Assembly: GCA_947476405.1 (NCBI GenBank)
Contig: CANJQG010000006.1
Coordinates: 21,398 to 85,397, forward strand
Direction: 5' to 3'
Source of the DNA: Thiotrichales bacterium
GTDB lineage: Bacteria; Pseudomonadota; Gammaproteobacteria; Francisellales; CACEW01
Length of the DNA stretch: 64,000 nucleotides
Each line of letters starts with the position of its first letter. Position 1 is the first letter of the stretch. Under the pieces are notes generated by a model, which saw only the letters and a program-made list of their open reading frames with translations, made no database searches and had not been told where the DNA came from. Below are positions 52,741-62,718 of this stretch, piece by piece. The position numbers and the translations under genes are program-made.

Positions 52741-54089
52741 TAATACACCCCTTGCGCCGAATAATTATCAAATCGACAATGCTCACCTTTAAAAGTAAGC
52801 CTAAAATCTCCAATCGGGCCATTTCGATGTTTACGGATTAAAATTTCCGCCACGCCTTTATCCTGTGAGTCAGGATGATACACTTCATCACGATAAACAA
52901 ACATAATTAAATCCGCATCTTGCTCGATGGAACCCGACTCACGAATATCCGACATCACAGGTCGCCGATCATTACGATCCTCACATTTTCGAGAGAGCTG
53001 TGACAACGCAATAACAGGAACATGCAATTCTTTTGCAATCGCTTTGATATTTCTTGAAATTTCAGATACCTCATTCACCCGATTATCACTTAAACCAGGC
53101 ACCCGCATTAATTGTAGATAATCAATCACAATCAGGCGCAACCCCCCATGTTCACGTGCCAGGCGCCTTGCCCTGGAACGTAAATCTGTTGGCGTTAAAG
53201 CTGCGGTATCATCAATAAATAAATTCATCCGTTCTGTGATCATATTTAGGGTCGCAAAGACTTTGCTGGAATCATGATCCTGCAACTGCCCCGAACGCAA
53301 CGCAGACTGATCCACGCGACTCAAAGACGAAAGCATCCGTAACATCAGGGCTTCTTTCGGCATTTCCATGCTAAACACCAAAACAGGCTTCGGACTATTC
53401 ATCGCAACATTTTCAGCAATATTCATCGCAAAAGTGGTTTTGCCCATGGAGGGCCGCCCTGCTACAATCACCATATCTGCGGGCTGCAATCCAGCTGTGA
53501 TCCGATCCAGATCCACATAATCGGTTGAAGTCCCGGTAATTCCACCTTGATTTTGCGCCAGAGTATCCAAAATATCAATCACTCGAGAGGCAATGCCTTT
53601 AACCGATTCGGGCGCCGCATCATTATCTCGATTCTCACTGATGGCAAAAACTTGACGCTCTGCATCATCCAACAATTCCTGACTGCTTTTACCCTCAGGT
53701 TCATAAATACTTTGCGCAAGTCCCTGCGCTACTTTCAATAGATTACGTAAAATAGAACGCTCACGAATAATATTGGCATAGGCATTCAAATTCGCGACAC
53801 TCGGCGTATTTTTAGCTAATTCAGCGAGATAAGCTAATCCGCCCGCCTGATCTAACACGCCCTGAGCCTTCATTGCATCAGACAAAGTCACCACATCAAA
53901 AGGAACGCCAGCACTCGCCAGCTTCACCATTTCTGCAAAAATCATCTGGTGCTGTGGGCGATAAAAATCTTCTTTACTGACTTTATCCGCGACACGATCC
54001 CAAGCGGTATTGTCCAGCATCAACCCGCCTAGAAAAGACTGCTCCGCCTCAACCGAATGGGGTGGTACTTTCAAATTAGCAAGGGGCAT
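52740..54089 (-). CDS. dnaB: Replicative DNA helicase DnaB
   Basis: A 449-residue hexameric 5'-3' helicase that opens the replication fork. The N-terminal domain begins LKVPPHSVEAEQSFLGGLMLDN; the RecA-like domain has Walker A GRPSMGKTTFAMN (about 206-218), VFSMEMPKEALMLR, LRLIVIDYLQLM (Walker B), and QLSRKCEDRNDRRPVMSDIRESGSIEQDADL. Start: ATG at 54089 or a GTG at 54113 (8 more residues); neither has a strong site. No intein was seen. It is the first gene of a long minus-strand cluster. Confidence 0.95.
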   Translation of the reverse strand: MPLANLKVPPHSVEAEQSFLGGLMLDNTAWDRVADKVSKEDFYRPQHQMIFAEMVKLASAGVPFDVVTLSDAMKAQGVLDQAGGLAYLAELAKNTPSVANLNAYANIIRERSILRNLLKVAQGLAQSIYEPEGKSSQELLDDAERQVFAISENRDNDAAPESVKGIASRVIDILDTLAQNQGGITGTSTDYVDLDRITAGLQPADMVIVAGRPSMGKTTFAMNIAENVAMNSPKPVLVFSMEMPKEALMLRMLSSLSRVDQSALRSGQLQDHDSSKVFATLNMITERMNLFIDDTAALTPTDLRSRARRLAREHGGLRLIVIDYLQLMRVPGLSDNRVNEVSEISRNIKAIAKELHVPVIALSQLSRKCEDRNDRRPVMSDIRESGSIEQDADLIMFVYRDEVYHPDSQDKGVAEILIRKHRNGPIGDFRLTFKGEHCRFDNYSAQGVY

Positions 54090-54159
54090 ATCTGTTTTCT
54101 TCAAGGGGATCACTTTCTTTCAATCAGGCTGCTTACAATGCCAAAAATGAACAAAAATA

Positions 54160-55455
54160 TCAAGCCAGCGTAGGCCGATTTTTTTTCAAAAAGAACAGTG
54201 CGGTTAAAAATGTCACGGCCGCGAGGCCCATCAAATAAAAAGCAGGCCCCAAAGCACTCTGCTTAATAAAGCTTAAATAACCCGCAAGCATGGGGGCTGT
54301 GCCTCCAAAAATAGCCTGCGCTAGATTATAACTAAATGAAAGACCCGAATATCGAAAGGCAGCAGGAAACTGTTCCACTACAGTAATCGATGTTGTCCCC
54401 TGCTCAAGGGAGCTCAACAAGACAAAAAACAAAAGCCCCAGCACGATATAAATAAAATGTCCACTCAGAAGTAAATACAAAGCAGGGAGTGAAAAAGTAA
54501 ACACCGCCCCCGCTAAAATCAGAAATGTTTTGCGACGCCCCCAATGATCACAGAGCACCCCACCCAAGGGAACAAAAATCAACATCAAACCCAAAAAGAC
54601 CGCTTGCAAAATATAGGCGACCGATTTTGACATGCCCAAGCTCTGCAATAAACTAAAAAAATAGACAAAACTCATGTAGTATAAAACAGAACCAAGCATG
54701 ACCAGCCCGATCGTCAGCAACATTTTAGGCCAGGTGGCTTTGATCACTACCCAAAAAGAAACCTGCGCGACTTCATGCTTCCCTTGCAAAGCAGAAAAAG
54801 CATGGGTTTCTTTTAAAAAACGCTGAAGATAAAAAATCATCAGCCCAAGCGCCCCACCCAATAAAAATGCGAGACGCCAACCATATTGCGCAAAATGTTC
54901 AGGGGTCATCAAGTGAACCAAAATGGCGGCTACGCAACCCGAAAATAAAAAGCCCACATTGGCAATGGTTCCTGCAAAACTCGTCAAAAAGGCCCTGTGT
55001 TGACGCGGCGCTGATTCTGCCAGATAAATAATCACGCCTGTAAATTCTCCTCCCAAACTCATTCCCTGAAAAAGACGCAAACCCATGAGCATCAAAGGTG
55101 CCCCGATCCCCAGCATGGCATAAGTCGGTAAAAAAGCAATTAAAATAGTAGGCAGCGTCATTGCAAAAATAGAAGCTCGTAAGGTTTTCACCCGTCCATA
55201 GCGATCCCCCATCATGCCAAATAAAATAGCCCCCAATGGACGACAAAAAAAGCCAACCGCATAAACAGCAAAAATCTCAATTAAAGCAAGGTGCCCCGAT
55301 TGCTGAGGAAAAAACAATTGTGAAAAAAGTAAGGAAAAAGAGGCAAACAGACCAAAATCATACCACTCCAGGAGATTTCCTAAGCTGGCAATCGTAATTG
55401 ATTTGATAATATGTCGCATTCGTTTAAAATACAGGAAGTCGCTTTCATTGTCCAT
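54160..55455 (-). CDS. MFS transporter, metabolite:H+ symporter (MHS) family
   Basis: A 431-residue, about 12-helix transporter. ASLGNLLEWYDFGLFASFS (about 19-37) and the loop GMMGDRYGRVKTLRAS are MHS signatures, as in ProP, citrate and shikimate carriers; GMSLGGEFTGVIIYLAE is the motif 4 region. Probable substrates are small organic acids or osmolytes. The start could be 55455 or 55419 (MRHIIKS); no strong site decides. It diverges from the ampG gene with 11 bp between the starts, so their promoters overlap. Confidence 0.87.
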   Translation of the reverse strand: MDNESDFLYFKRMRHIIKSITIASLGNLLEWYDFGLFASFSLLFSQLFFPQQSGHLALIEIFAVYAVGFFCRPLGAILFGMMGDRYGRVKTLRASIFAMTLPTILIAFLPTYAMLGIGAPLMLMGLRLFQGMSLGGEFTGVIIYLAESAPRQHRAFLTSFAGTIANVGFLFSGCVAAILVHLMTPEHFAQYGWRLAFLLGGALGLMIFYLQRFLKETHAFSALQGKHEVAQVSFWVVIKATWPKMLLTIGLVMLGSVLYYMSFVYFFSLLQSLGMSKSVAYILQAVFLGLMLIFVPLGGVLCDHWGRRKTFLILAGAVFTFSLPALYLLLSGHFIYIVLGLLFFVLLSSLEQGTTSITVVEQFPAAFRYSGLSFSYNLAQAIFGGTAPMLAGYLSFIKQSALGPAFYLMGLAAVTFLTALFFLKKNRPTLA

Positions 55456-55466
55456 AAGGAACCCGC

Positions 55467-56687
55467 ATGTTTTTCCGTTTTTTACCCCCTCGAAAAATAT
55501 GGATTATTCTGTTGCTTGGCTTTGCCTCAGGCCTCCCTTTAGCCCTGACAGGCTCTACCCTCACGGCCTGGTACACAGAGAGCAACATCAGCTTGATGAG
55601 TATTGGATTTTTAAGTTTAGTGGGTCAACCCTATGTCTATAAGTTTTTCTGGGCCCCACTAGTCGATCGCTATGACCCCCTTAAAATCGGCCGCCGGCGC
55701 AGCTGGATGCTCCTCTCTCAAATCGGCTTGTTACTCTCGCTTTTGTTGATGAGCCAAATGAACCCTGCCCATCATCCTCTGGGGCTTGCGTTTCTTGCTT
55801 TTTGTACTGCGATTTTTTCCGCAACTCAGGATATTGCGATTTCTGCATATTTGACTGAAGCTCCAAGCCTGAATGAGCTCGGCCTTGCCAGTAGCTTTTA
55901 TATGAGCAGCTATCGCACTGCAGCCATTATTGCAGGAGCCGGCGCATTGATTATCGCCGAATACTATGGCTGGAAAATAAGCTATATCAGCATGGCTGCG
56001 TTAATGATCATCGGCTTTATCGCAACCTTTCTCACTCCTGAACCTCTCCGCGAAACCATTGTCCCTACACATACGCTGCGCAGCGCTTTCACTGATCCGC
56101 TTTGTGAATTTTTACAGCGCTTTGGTCTCCGAATCGCTCTTTTGATTCTATTCATCATGGTCATTTATAAACTCACAGATGCTTTTGCACTCTCACTGAT
56201 CACGGTATTTCTCTTGCGCACCCTCCATTATTCTCTCTCAGAAGTAGGCCTGGTCAGTAAAGTATTTGGAACGCTAGCTGTGATCCTGGGCAGTCTCGTC
56301 GCTGGCATCAGCATGAAACGAATCCCTCTTTTTAGTGCTTTGATTTGCTTCGGCATTTTACAGGCCTGCGCTAATTTAATTTTTATCTGGCTTTTTTATA
56401 CTACACATAGCGTCTCGCATCTAGGCATTGCAATCTTCATCGATAATTTTTTCAGCGGCATGGGAAATACCGCCTTCCTTGCATTAGTGATCAGCCTCTG
56501 TGTCAAAGAATTTGCAGGCACTCAGTTTGCGATTTTAAGTGCCTTTACCGCCATTGGACGCGTTTATATTGGCCCCATTGCCGCTTGGGTGGTAGATGAC
56601 TATGGTTGGCCATTCTTTTTCTGGGTGTCGATCCTAATTGGCCTGACCGGTGTCACCAGTTTGTTTTTCATTCGAAAACGGATATAA
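55467..56687 (+). CDS. ampG: AmpG-like muropeptide permease
   Basis: A 406-residue MFS permease with about 12 helices. LGFASGLPLALTGSTLTAWY (about 18-37), GQPYVYKFFWAPLVDRYD, SATQDIAISAYLTEA (about 112-126) and VYKLTDAFALSLITVFL are AmpG hallmarks. AmpG imports anhydromuropeptides for cell-wall recycling. E. coli AmpG is 491 residues; this shorter form lacks the two extra C-terminal helices, like many AmpG homologs. The SIS/MurQ-like gene could act in the same pathway. rlmH follows after 3 bp. Confidence 0.9.
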   Translation: MFFRFLPPRKIWIILLLGFASGLPLALTGSTLTAWYTESNISLMSIGFLSLVGQPYVYKFFWAPLVDRYDPLKIGRRRSWMLLSQIGLLLSLLLMSQMNPAHHPLGLAFLAFCTAIFSATQDIAISAYLTEAPSLNELGLASSFYMSSYRTAAIIAGAGALIIAEYYGWKISYISMAALMIIGFIATFLTPEPLRETIVPTHTLRSAFTDPLCEFLQRFGLRIALLILFIMVIYKLTDAFALSLITVFLLRTLHYSLSEVGLVSKVFGTLAVILGSLVAGISMKRIPLFSALICFGILQACANLIFIWLFYTTHSVSHLGIAIFIDNFFSGMGNTAFLALVISLCVKEFAGTQFAILSAFTAIGRVYIGPIAAWVVDDYGWPFFFWVSILIGLTGVTSLFFIRKRI

Positions 56688-56690
56688 ACC

Positions 56691-57131
56691 ATGCTAAAAA
56701 TAATCGCCATCGGCCACAAAATGCCAAAATGGATTTCTGACGGTTTTCAAGAATATCAAAAACGCCTGACGCAGCCTTGGAAATTAGAATTAATTGAACT
56801 CACACCCGAAAAAAATAAAGTCCTCGAAGCAAAGGCCATTCTATCAAAAATAAGCCGGCAAGATTGTTGCGTGGCACTGGATCCAAAAGGTCATGGAATC
56901 AGCACAGAACAGCTCGCACTAAAGCTCACAAATTGGCAGGTGGAATATCCTCACATTTGCTTTTTAATTGGCGGCGCAGATGGCTTAGATCAAAGTTGCT
57001 TGGATCGCGCAAACTACATTGCATCACTCTCGGCCCTGACTTTCCCCCATCAATTCGTAAAAATCATTATGGCGGAACAACTTTATCGCGCCGTGAGTAT
57101 CCTCAATCATCACCCCTATCATCGCAGCTGA
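56691..57131 (+). CDS. rlmH: 23S rRNA pseudouridine1915 N3-methyltransferase RlmH
   Basis: A 146-residue SPOUT methyltransferase acting on m3-Psi1915 in helix 69. The N-terminal IIAIGHKMPKWISDGFQEYQKR, then CVALDPKGHGISTEQLA, and the SAM knot FLIGGADGLDQSCLDRAN and LTFPHQFVKIIMAEQLYRAVSILNHHPYHR are all present. Usually coded beside rsfS (ybeB); here it follows ampG by 3 bp. Its substrate Psi1915 is made by RluD, also present in this window. Confidence 0.96.
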   Translation: MLKIIAIGHKMPKWISDGFQEYQKRLTQPWKLELIELTPEKNKVLEAKAILSKISRQDCCVALDPKGHGISTEQLALKLTNWQVEYPHICFLIGGADGLDQSCLDRANYIASLSALTFPHQFVKIIMAEQLYRAVSILNHHPYHRS

Positions 57132-57133
57132 GA

Positions 57134-59008
57134 TTAAAGTTCAGCATAGGTTCCGATGGTCACGGTACGCTCTTTCGGCAATTTTAAAAACTCAAGGGCT
57201 GAAAAGGTTCCCACTGTATTCGTAAACATCACAATAAACAAATGTTTCTGCCAATTAAATAGTTTTGCGGCTCGACCCGGTAAAGCAGCAAGTGCAATAT
57301 GCTCAATAAAATACAAGGCACATTCTAAATCCAGCTTGAAAGGCAGTATGTTTGCTTCATTTACCTCTTGAAGATATTTTGGAATATTTAATCTTTCCAT
57401 AAAACCAAAATGCAAAGTAAGATGTGGGATATTTAATTCCGCCTCAGTCAAAACAAAACGCGCCTCACTGCGAACAAAGGGATAAGGATGCACTTCTACT
57501 GTAACCAAAACTGCGCGCTTTGGATGAGATTGCATATTATCAAAATAATGGAAAAAACACTCGCCTTCCGGATCATAAGTGGCCGTAATAAAAATAGAAT
57601 CCAATTCTGTTAATTGCGGGAGCACCTCATGATGTGGATGATCACACTTCGGCACATTGGAAATTCTTTTCAGATACACACTGCGCAACAAAGCCATGCC
57701 ATTATACCAAGTCAGCATGACCATTAAGCAGCCGACAGCAAACAGGAGGGGCATCCATCCCCCTGAAATAATTTTAAAAATATTCGAAGCTAAAAAGGCT
57801 AAATCAACAATCACAAAAACACCAAATACGCTGATTATTTTAAGCACGGACCATTTCCAGTTTTGATAAGCGAGGCAGATGACTAAAAACGCCATAATAA
57901 CCATTTCAACGTTGATGGCAATTCCGTAAGCACTGGTCAATGCATTCGCTGTTTTAAAAAAGAGGACTAAAAAAACACAGCCAATTGCAAAAAATATATT
58001 AATACTAGGCACATAAATTTGCCCCTTTTCTTTGGCAGAAGTTTGCACCACCTTCAATCGCGGAATCACACCCAATAAAATACCCTGTTTTGCCAAAGAA
58101 TAACTCGCTGAAATAATCGCCTGAGAGGCAATCACAGTCGCCATTGCAGCCAAAATCAAGAGGGGCAACACAAACCAAGTCGGCGCAATATAATAAAAGG
58201 GATTGCTCACTGCCGCAGGATTATAAAGTAAATGCGCGCCCTGACCAAAGAAACTCAAAATCAGACAAGGTAAAACCAGGCAAAACCAACTCAATCGAAT
58301 CGGCCATTTACCGAATTGCCCCAGATCCGCATAAAGCGCTTCTGCGCCCGTAATGGCTAGGAAAACACAACCCAAAATCAAAAAACCATGAAACCCATTT
58401 TTAATTAAGAAATGCAAAGCATAGTAAGGATTAAAGGCAAGCAAAATAATAGGATGCTGGATAATTTGCCACAGACCCAGTAGACCAATCACCAAAAACC
58501 ACACTCCTAAAATGGGACCAAAGGTCCCCCCAATTTTTTGAGTCCCAAAACGTTGACAGGAAAATAAAATCAAGAGAATGACCACGGTTAAAGGAACCGT
58601 CCAAATAGAAAAAGCAGGCGAAAGCACGCTCAGGCCTTCCATCGCCCCCATAACCGATACAGCAGGCGTTAACATCCCATCACTCAGCAATAAACCTGCA
58701 CCCAAAATACCGACTAAAAACAAAATCCGATAGCGCTTTTTATTTTTATTAAACAGTGAAAGAAGCGCTAACACCCCCCCTTCACCATCATTACTGGCAT
58801 TCAAAAAAATACTGAGATAACAGGTCGAGACGACCAAAATTAAGGCCCAAAAAATCAATGAAATAACACCCAGAATATTAAATTCACTAACTTGAATATT
58901 ATAAAAACAGGCTTGCAAGGTATACAAAGGACTGGTTCCAATATCTCCATATACAACACCCAAAGCAGCAAGGGCCAGGGCGGGATTTACTTTATTTTTA
59001 ATATTCAT
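57134..59008 (-). CDS. kup: Low-affinity potassium transporter Kup
   Basis: A 624-residue K+:H+ symporter with about 12 membrane helices in the first 430 residues and a cytosolic C-terminal domain. LGVVYGDIGTSPLYTLQACF (about 17-36), NDGEGGVLALLSL (about 72-84), and GTFGPILGVWF are Kup signatures. Kup handles K+ uptake at acidic pH in E. coli, which would fit a phagosomal life, but that is inference. It begins 3 bp after the cdsA stop and ends 2 bp from the convergent rlmH. Confidence 0.94.
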   Translation of the reverse strand: MNIKNKVNPALALAALGVVYGDIGTSPLYTLQACFYNIQVSEFNILGVISLIFWALILVVSTCYLSIFLNASNDGEGGVLALLSLFNKNKKRYRILFLVGILGAGLLLSDGMLTPAVSVMGAMEGLSVLSPAFSIWTVPLTVVILLILFSCQRFGTQKIGGTFGPILGVWFLVIGLLGLWQIIQHPIILLAFNPYYALHFLIKNGFHGFLILGCVFLAITGAEALYADLGQFGKWPIRLSWFCLVLPCLILSFFGQGAHLLYNPAAVSNPFYYIAPTWFVLPLLILAAMATVIASQAIISASYSLAKQGILLGVIPRLKVVQTSAKEKGQIYVPSINIFFAIGCVFLVLFFKTANALTSAYGIAINVEMVIMAFLVICLAYQNWKWSVLKIISVFGVFVIVDLAFLASNIFKIISGGWMPLLFAVGCLMVMLTWYNGMALLRSVYLKRISNVPKCDHPHHEVLPQLTELDSIFITATYDPEGECFFHYFDNMQSHPKRAVLVTVEVHPYPFVRSEARFVLTEAELNIPHLTLHFGFMERLNIPKYLQEVNEANILPFKLDLECALYFIEHIALAALPGRAAKLFNWQKHLFIVMFTNTVGTFSALEFLKLPKERTVTIGTYAEL

Positions 59009-59011
59009 AGT

Positions 59012-59815
59012 TTAAATCAAATGAGTCAGGTGACAAATGAGGGCATAGATGGGCGCTGCAGCACACAGGCTATCCAAACGATCTAATAATCCACCATGAC
59101 CGGGCAATAAGCTGCCGCTGTCTTTGGTGTCATATAAACGCTTTAACAAACTTTCAAATAAATCACCCAATACAGAAATCAAAATCAAGCCGGTGCCCAA
59201 AATCAACCAATAAAGAAAGTGCAAGCCCGTTAAATGAGGCAAAAAGAGCACGACTGACAAGCCTGCAATATTGCCAATAATCAGAGCAGCAATCAGGCCT
59301 TCTATCGATTTTTTAGGACTGACTTGCGGCAACAATTTATGTTTTCCAAATGCAGATCCCACAAAATAAGCACCTGTATCTGCAAAACACACCAGCATAA
59401 TCAAATAGAAAACCATTGCACGATTATGATGATGAATATCCACAAATGCAATCCATGCTGGAGCCAACATCAACAATCCCACAAAAAACTGTACGCTTTT
59501 ATGCTTAAACAGCTTAAGTCGCTTGACTGGAATAAAAATCATAACGAACGCAATAATCCACCAAATCAGCGCAATATTCAAAGTGATATTTTCATGATGA
59601 TGCATGACGGCTGCACAGGCCCAAAAAAAGAGGAGATAAATAATCTTATGAAAAAGAACACGCACAGAGATTAGATTTAAAAACTCCCAAAATGCAGCCG
59701 AAATAGCGATTCCGCAAATGATAAAAAAAAGAGAATTAGGCGCGAAGAAAATAATGACAATCGTCAATATCCCTAAAATTAAACCCGTCTTGATTCTAGC
59801 CCCATGTTTCTGCAT
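59012..59815 (-). CDS. cdsA: Phosphatidate cytidylyltransferase CdsA
   Basis: A 267-residue membrane enzyme that makes CDP-diacylglycerol, precursor of all phospholipids. About eight membrane helices. The signature S..KRLYDTKDSGSLLPGHGGLLDRLDSL near the C-terminus binds metal and substrate. It starts in a one-base overlap (TAATG) with the uppS stop. In many gammaproteobacteria dxr, rseP and bamA follow; here kup does. Confidence 0.95.
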   Translation of the reverse strand: MQKHGARIKTGLILGILTIVIIFFAPNSLFFIICGIAISAAFWEFLNLISVRVLFHKIIYLLFFWACAAVMHHHENITLNIALIWWIIAFVMIFIPVKRLKLFKHKSVQFFVGLLMLAPAWIAFVDIHHHNRAMVFYLIMLVCFADTGAYFVGSAFGKHKLLPQVSPKKSIEGLIAALIIGNIAGLSVVLFLPHLTGLHFLYWLILGTGLILISVLGDLFESLLKRLYDTKDSGSLLPGHGGLLDRLDSLCAAAPIYALICHLTHLI

Positions 59816-60537
59816 TAAATTTGCTCCGATATCATCCCATAACGTCGCTCACGACTGGCGTACCAGTTTAAAGCCTTATCATACTCATTTGGATTAAAGT
59901 CTGGGAATAGTGTATCAGTAAAATAGAGTTCTGTGTAGGCGCACTGCCATAATAAAAAATTACTGATACGGGACTCCCCACTGGTACGAATGAGCAAGTC
60001 AGGATCTGGAATTCCTTTTGTATAAAGATATTGTGAAAAAAGATCTTCGGTTAAATCATCTGGATTGATTTTACCGTCACGCGCTTCCTGACAGAGCATT
60101 TTCGTAGCGCGCAGCATTTCCGAACGCGAACCATAATTCACCGCCACATTCAAAATCATACCTTTGTTTGGATGGGTTAGAACCTCTGTCTCCCGCATTA
60201 ATGCTTCTAAAGGCTCCGAAAGCAAACTGAGATCCCCTAAAAAATTAACTTTCAAGCCGGTTTCATGCATCTCGGCCAACTCTTCTTTGAGTGATTCCAA
60301 AAATAATTTCATCAAAAAACTAACTTCCTCACTCGGACGACGCCAATTTTCACTACTAAACGCATAAATCGTTAAAACCTGCACTCCTTTTTGACTAGAA
60401 TGTTGAATCAGTTTTTTAACATTATTTTTACCCTGGCGATGCCCCATTACCCGCGGCATGAAACGTTTTTTGGCCCAACGACCATTTCCATCCATGATAA
60501 TAGCGACATGCTTAGGCAGCGTATTTTTTGAATCCAT
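59815..60537 (-). CDS. uppS: Undecaprenyl diphosphate synthase
   Basis: A 240-residue cis-prenyltransferase that makes the lipid carrier for peptidoglycan. HVAIIMDGNGRWAKKR (about 10-25) holds the catalytic Asp; GHRQGKNNV, IYAFSSENWRRP (about 71-82) and the C-terminal LLIRTSGESRISNFLLWQCAYTELYF are signatures. Length is normal. It overlaps the cdsA start and follows frr by 11 bp in the conserved rpsB-tsf-pyrH-frr-uppS-cdsA order. Confidence 0.96.
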   Translation of the reverse strand: MDSKNTLPKHVAIIMDGNGRWAKKRFMPRVMGHRQGKNNVKKLIQHSSQKGVQVLTIYAFSSENWRRPSEEVSFLMKLFLESLKEELAEMHETGLKVNFLGDLSLLSEPLEALMRETEVLTHPNKGMILNVAVNYGSRSEMLRATKMLCQEARDGKINPDDLTEDLFSQYLYTKGIPDPDLLIRTSGESRISNFLLWQCAYTELYFTDTLFPDFNPNEYDKALNWYASRERRYGMISEQI

Positions 60538-60548
60538 TCTATTCTCGA

Positions 60549-61103
60549 TTAAATCGACATCAGGTCTTTTTCTTTCTCGACCACTAGACGATCAATCTCT
60601 AGAATGGTTTTGTCTGTTAACTTTTGAATTTTTTCTTCCGCTTTTTTCAACTCATCTTCAGTCATCAGTTTATTTTTCTGTGCATCTTTAAACCCTTGCA
60701 AGATATCACGACGAATATTACGAGTTGCAACACGTGAGACCTCTGCTTCAGACTTAACCACTTTTGCCAAATCACGTCGACGTTCCTCTGTTAAAGGAGG
60801 CAAGGGAACGCGCATAATCTGCCCTGCGACTACTGGGTTTAAGCCCAGGCCAGACGAATGAATTGATTTTTCAATTGCAGAAACCATGCCTTTATCCCAA
60901 GGTGCAATCACGAGTGTTCGTGAATCTCCAATTGTAATATTAGCGACTTGAGATAACGGAACATCACTTCCATAGGCAGAGACTTTAATCTGCTCCAACA
61001 AAGAAGGGTGCGCACTACCCGTGCGAATCTTATGAAACTCATTTTTTAAAGTTTCAAGGCTTTTGACCATACGTAGTTCAGCATCTTTAAACGGATCACT
61101 CAT
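60549..61103 (-). CDS. frr: Ribosome recycling factor
   Basis: A 184-residue L-shaped factor that splits the post-termination ribosome with EF-G. The layout is a long helical bundle with LKNEFHKIRTGSAHPSLLEQIKVSAYGSDVPLSQ, VIAPWDKGM, VPLPPLTEERRRDLAKVVK and a C-terminal IQKLTDKTILEIDRLVVEKEKDLM. Length is normal (185 in E. coli). 12 bp separate it from the upstream pyrH. Confidence 0.97.
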   Translation of the reverse strand: MSDPFKDAELRMVKSLETLKNEFHKIRTGSAHPSLLEQIKVSAYGSDVPLSQVANITIGDSRTLVIAPWDKGMVSAIEKSIHSSGLGLNPVVAGQIMRVPLPPLTEERRRDLAKVVKSEAEVSRVATRNIRRDILQGFKDAQKNKLMTEDELKKAEEKIQKLTDKTILEIDRLVVEKEKDLMSI

Positions 61104-61115
61104 TTTTTTCTCCCA

Positions 61116-61820
61116 CTAATCAACCAAAGTACCCTCTTGATGCCCCAGCAAAACACGGCTTAAGGCTCCCGGCTTAAATAAATTAAAAATTTGTATTGCG
61201 ACATGATAATCACGACACTGACAAAATGCGGCTAAATCCATTACAGCTAACTCTTTTTGCAAAACTTCTGAAAAAGTTAAATGTTCAAACAGCACTGCAT
61301 CTGTATGTTTATGCGGATCTTTATCATAAATACCATCCACTTTTGTCGCTTTCAGCAAAACAGTTGCACCAATTTCAACTGCGCGCAAACTGGCTGCAGA
61401 ATCAGTCGTCACAAATGGATTGCCTGTTCCTCCTGCAAAAATCACAATTTTTTTATGGGCTAACGCTTTTCTGGCCATCCGATAATCAAAGGCATCCACG
61501 ACGCCCTCAATCGGCAAGGCAGACATTAACTCAGCATCGCCACCCCGCGCTTCAATCGCATCACGCAAGGCCAAGCCATTTAAGACGGTCGCTAAAATCC
61601 CCATTTGATCCGCAGTGACACGATGCAGCAACGGATTTTCAATGCTCGCGCCCCGTAGAAAATTACCACCGCCCACTACAATTGCAATTTCAACCCCAGC
61701 CGCAACGCCTTGTAATAATTCGTCCACCACCGCATTAAAACGGGATGGAGAAAGGGAAGCCTCCCCATCGGAAAAAGCTTCCCCACTGATTTTTAAAAGT
61801 ACACGTGCTTGTTTTTTCAC
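61116..61820 (-). CDS. pyrH: UMP kinase
   Basis: A 234-residue hexameric kinase that phosphorylates UMP, allosterically tuned by GTP and UTP. ARVLLKISGEAF (about 5-16), IAIVVGGGNFLRG (about 43-55), RVTADQMGILATVLNGLALRDAI, FAGGTGNPFVTTDSAASLRAVEI and ATKVDGIYDKDPHKH are all typical. The GTG at 61820 is chosen because AAAGGAGAG precedes it; the open frame reaches 61934 inside tsf. It lies 10 bp downstream of the tsf stop. Confidence 0.96.
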   Translation of the reverse strand: MKKQARVLLKISGEAFSDGEASLSPSRFNAVVDELLQGVAAGVEIAIVVGGGNFLRGASIENPLLHRVTADQMGILATVLNGLALRDAIEARGGDAELMSALPIEGVVDAFDYRMARKALAHKKIVIFAGGTGNPFVTTDSAASLRAVEIGATVLLKATKVDGIYDKDPHKHTDAVLFEHLTFSEVLQKELAVMDLAAFCQCRDYHVAIQIFNLFKPGALSRVLLGHQEGTLVD

Positions 61821-61830
61821 ACGCTCTCCT

Positions 61831-62712
61831 TTACTTTGCGTTGGCATAGGCCATGACTTCAGCAACAAAATCGGTCTCTTGTTTTTCAATCCCTTCACCG
61901 ACCGTAAAGCGAACAAAACGCAAGACTTTTGCATTACGTTGTTGCAGCAAAGCCGAAACAGTCAAACTGGGATCTTTGACAAAATACTGACCCAACAAGC
62001 TGACTTCTTCTAAATACTTACGAATCCGCCCTTCCACCATTTTTTCAATGATTTCAGGAGGCTTGCCACTTTCTTTCGTTTGCGCCGTAAAAATTTCACG
62101 TTCTTTTGCCAACACATCTGCAGGCAAATCTTCACCCGAAATCACCAAAGGATTGGATGCAGCAATATGCATAGCGAGATCCCTTGCCAAAGCAGCATCA
62201 CCACCTTCTAACTCAACCATCACGCCAATGCGGCCGCTATGAATATAAGTACCGACATGATGGGCGGTTTTAATATAAACTGCGCGACGCAAAGAAATAT
62301 TTTCACCAATTTTAGTGATTAACTCTTTGCGGGCTGCATCAATACTAGAGCCCACGTCCGAAGCCAAATCGCCAATTTCCGAGATAATCTCTTTACCCGC
62401 TTTGAGTGCTTGCTTAGCCACATGACTCACAAAGTCAGTGAAGTTATGATCACGTGCCACAAAATCAGTTTCACAATTGACTTCAATCAGCAACGCTTCT
62501 TTACCATCATCGCTATGTGCGGCATAAACCACGCCTTCCGCAGCGATACGATCTGCTTTTTTATCCGCTTTTGCTAAACCTGATTTACGCAGCTCATCCA
62601 CTGCTTTTTCAACGTCTCCCGCTGTGGCGACGAGTGCTTTTTTGCACTCCATCATGCCAGCACCGGTTCGCTCTCTCAGCTCTTTTACTAATTGTGCGCT
62701 AATATCTGCCAT
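61831..62712 (-). CDS. tsf: Translation elongation factor Ts
   Basis: A 293-residue nucleotide exchange factor for EF-Tu. The N-terminal UBA-like domain begins [24 protein letters not shown]; the Asp-Phe of CETDFVARD (TDFVARN in E. coli) contacts EF-Tu; [24 protein letters not shown] follows. Length is close to E. coli (283). ATG at 62712 is chosen over 62718. Only 6 bp separate it from the rpsB stop. Confidence 0.97.
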   Translation of the reverse strand: MADISAQLVKELRERTGAGMMECKKALVATAGDVEKAVDELRKSGLAKADKKADRIAAEGVVYAAHSDDGKEALLIEVNCETDFVARDHNFTDFVSHVAKQALKAGKEIISEIGDLASDVGSSIDAARKELITKIGENISLRRAVYIKTAHHVGTYIHSGRIGVMVELEGGDAALARDLAMHIAASNPLVISGEDLPADVLAKEREIFTAQTKESGKPPEIIEKMVEGRIRKYLEEVSLLGQYFVKDPSLTVSALLQQRNAKVLRFVRFTVGEGIEKQETDFVAEVMAYANAK

Positions 62713-62718
62713 TCTCAA

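Noticed and set aside
61820..61934. Extended N-terminus for pyrH
   Set aside because: It would lie inside tsf and lacks a ribosome site; the GTG at 61820 has AAAGGAG at the right distance.
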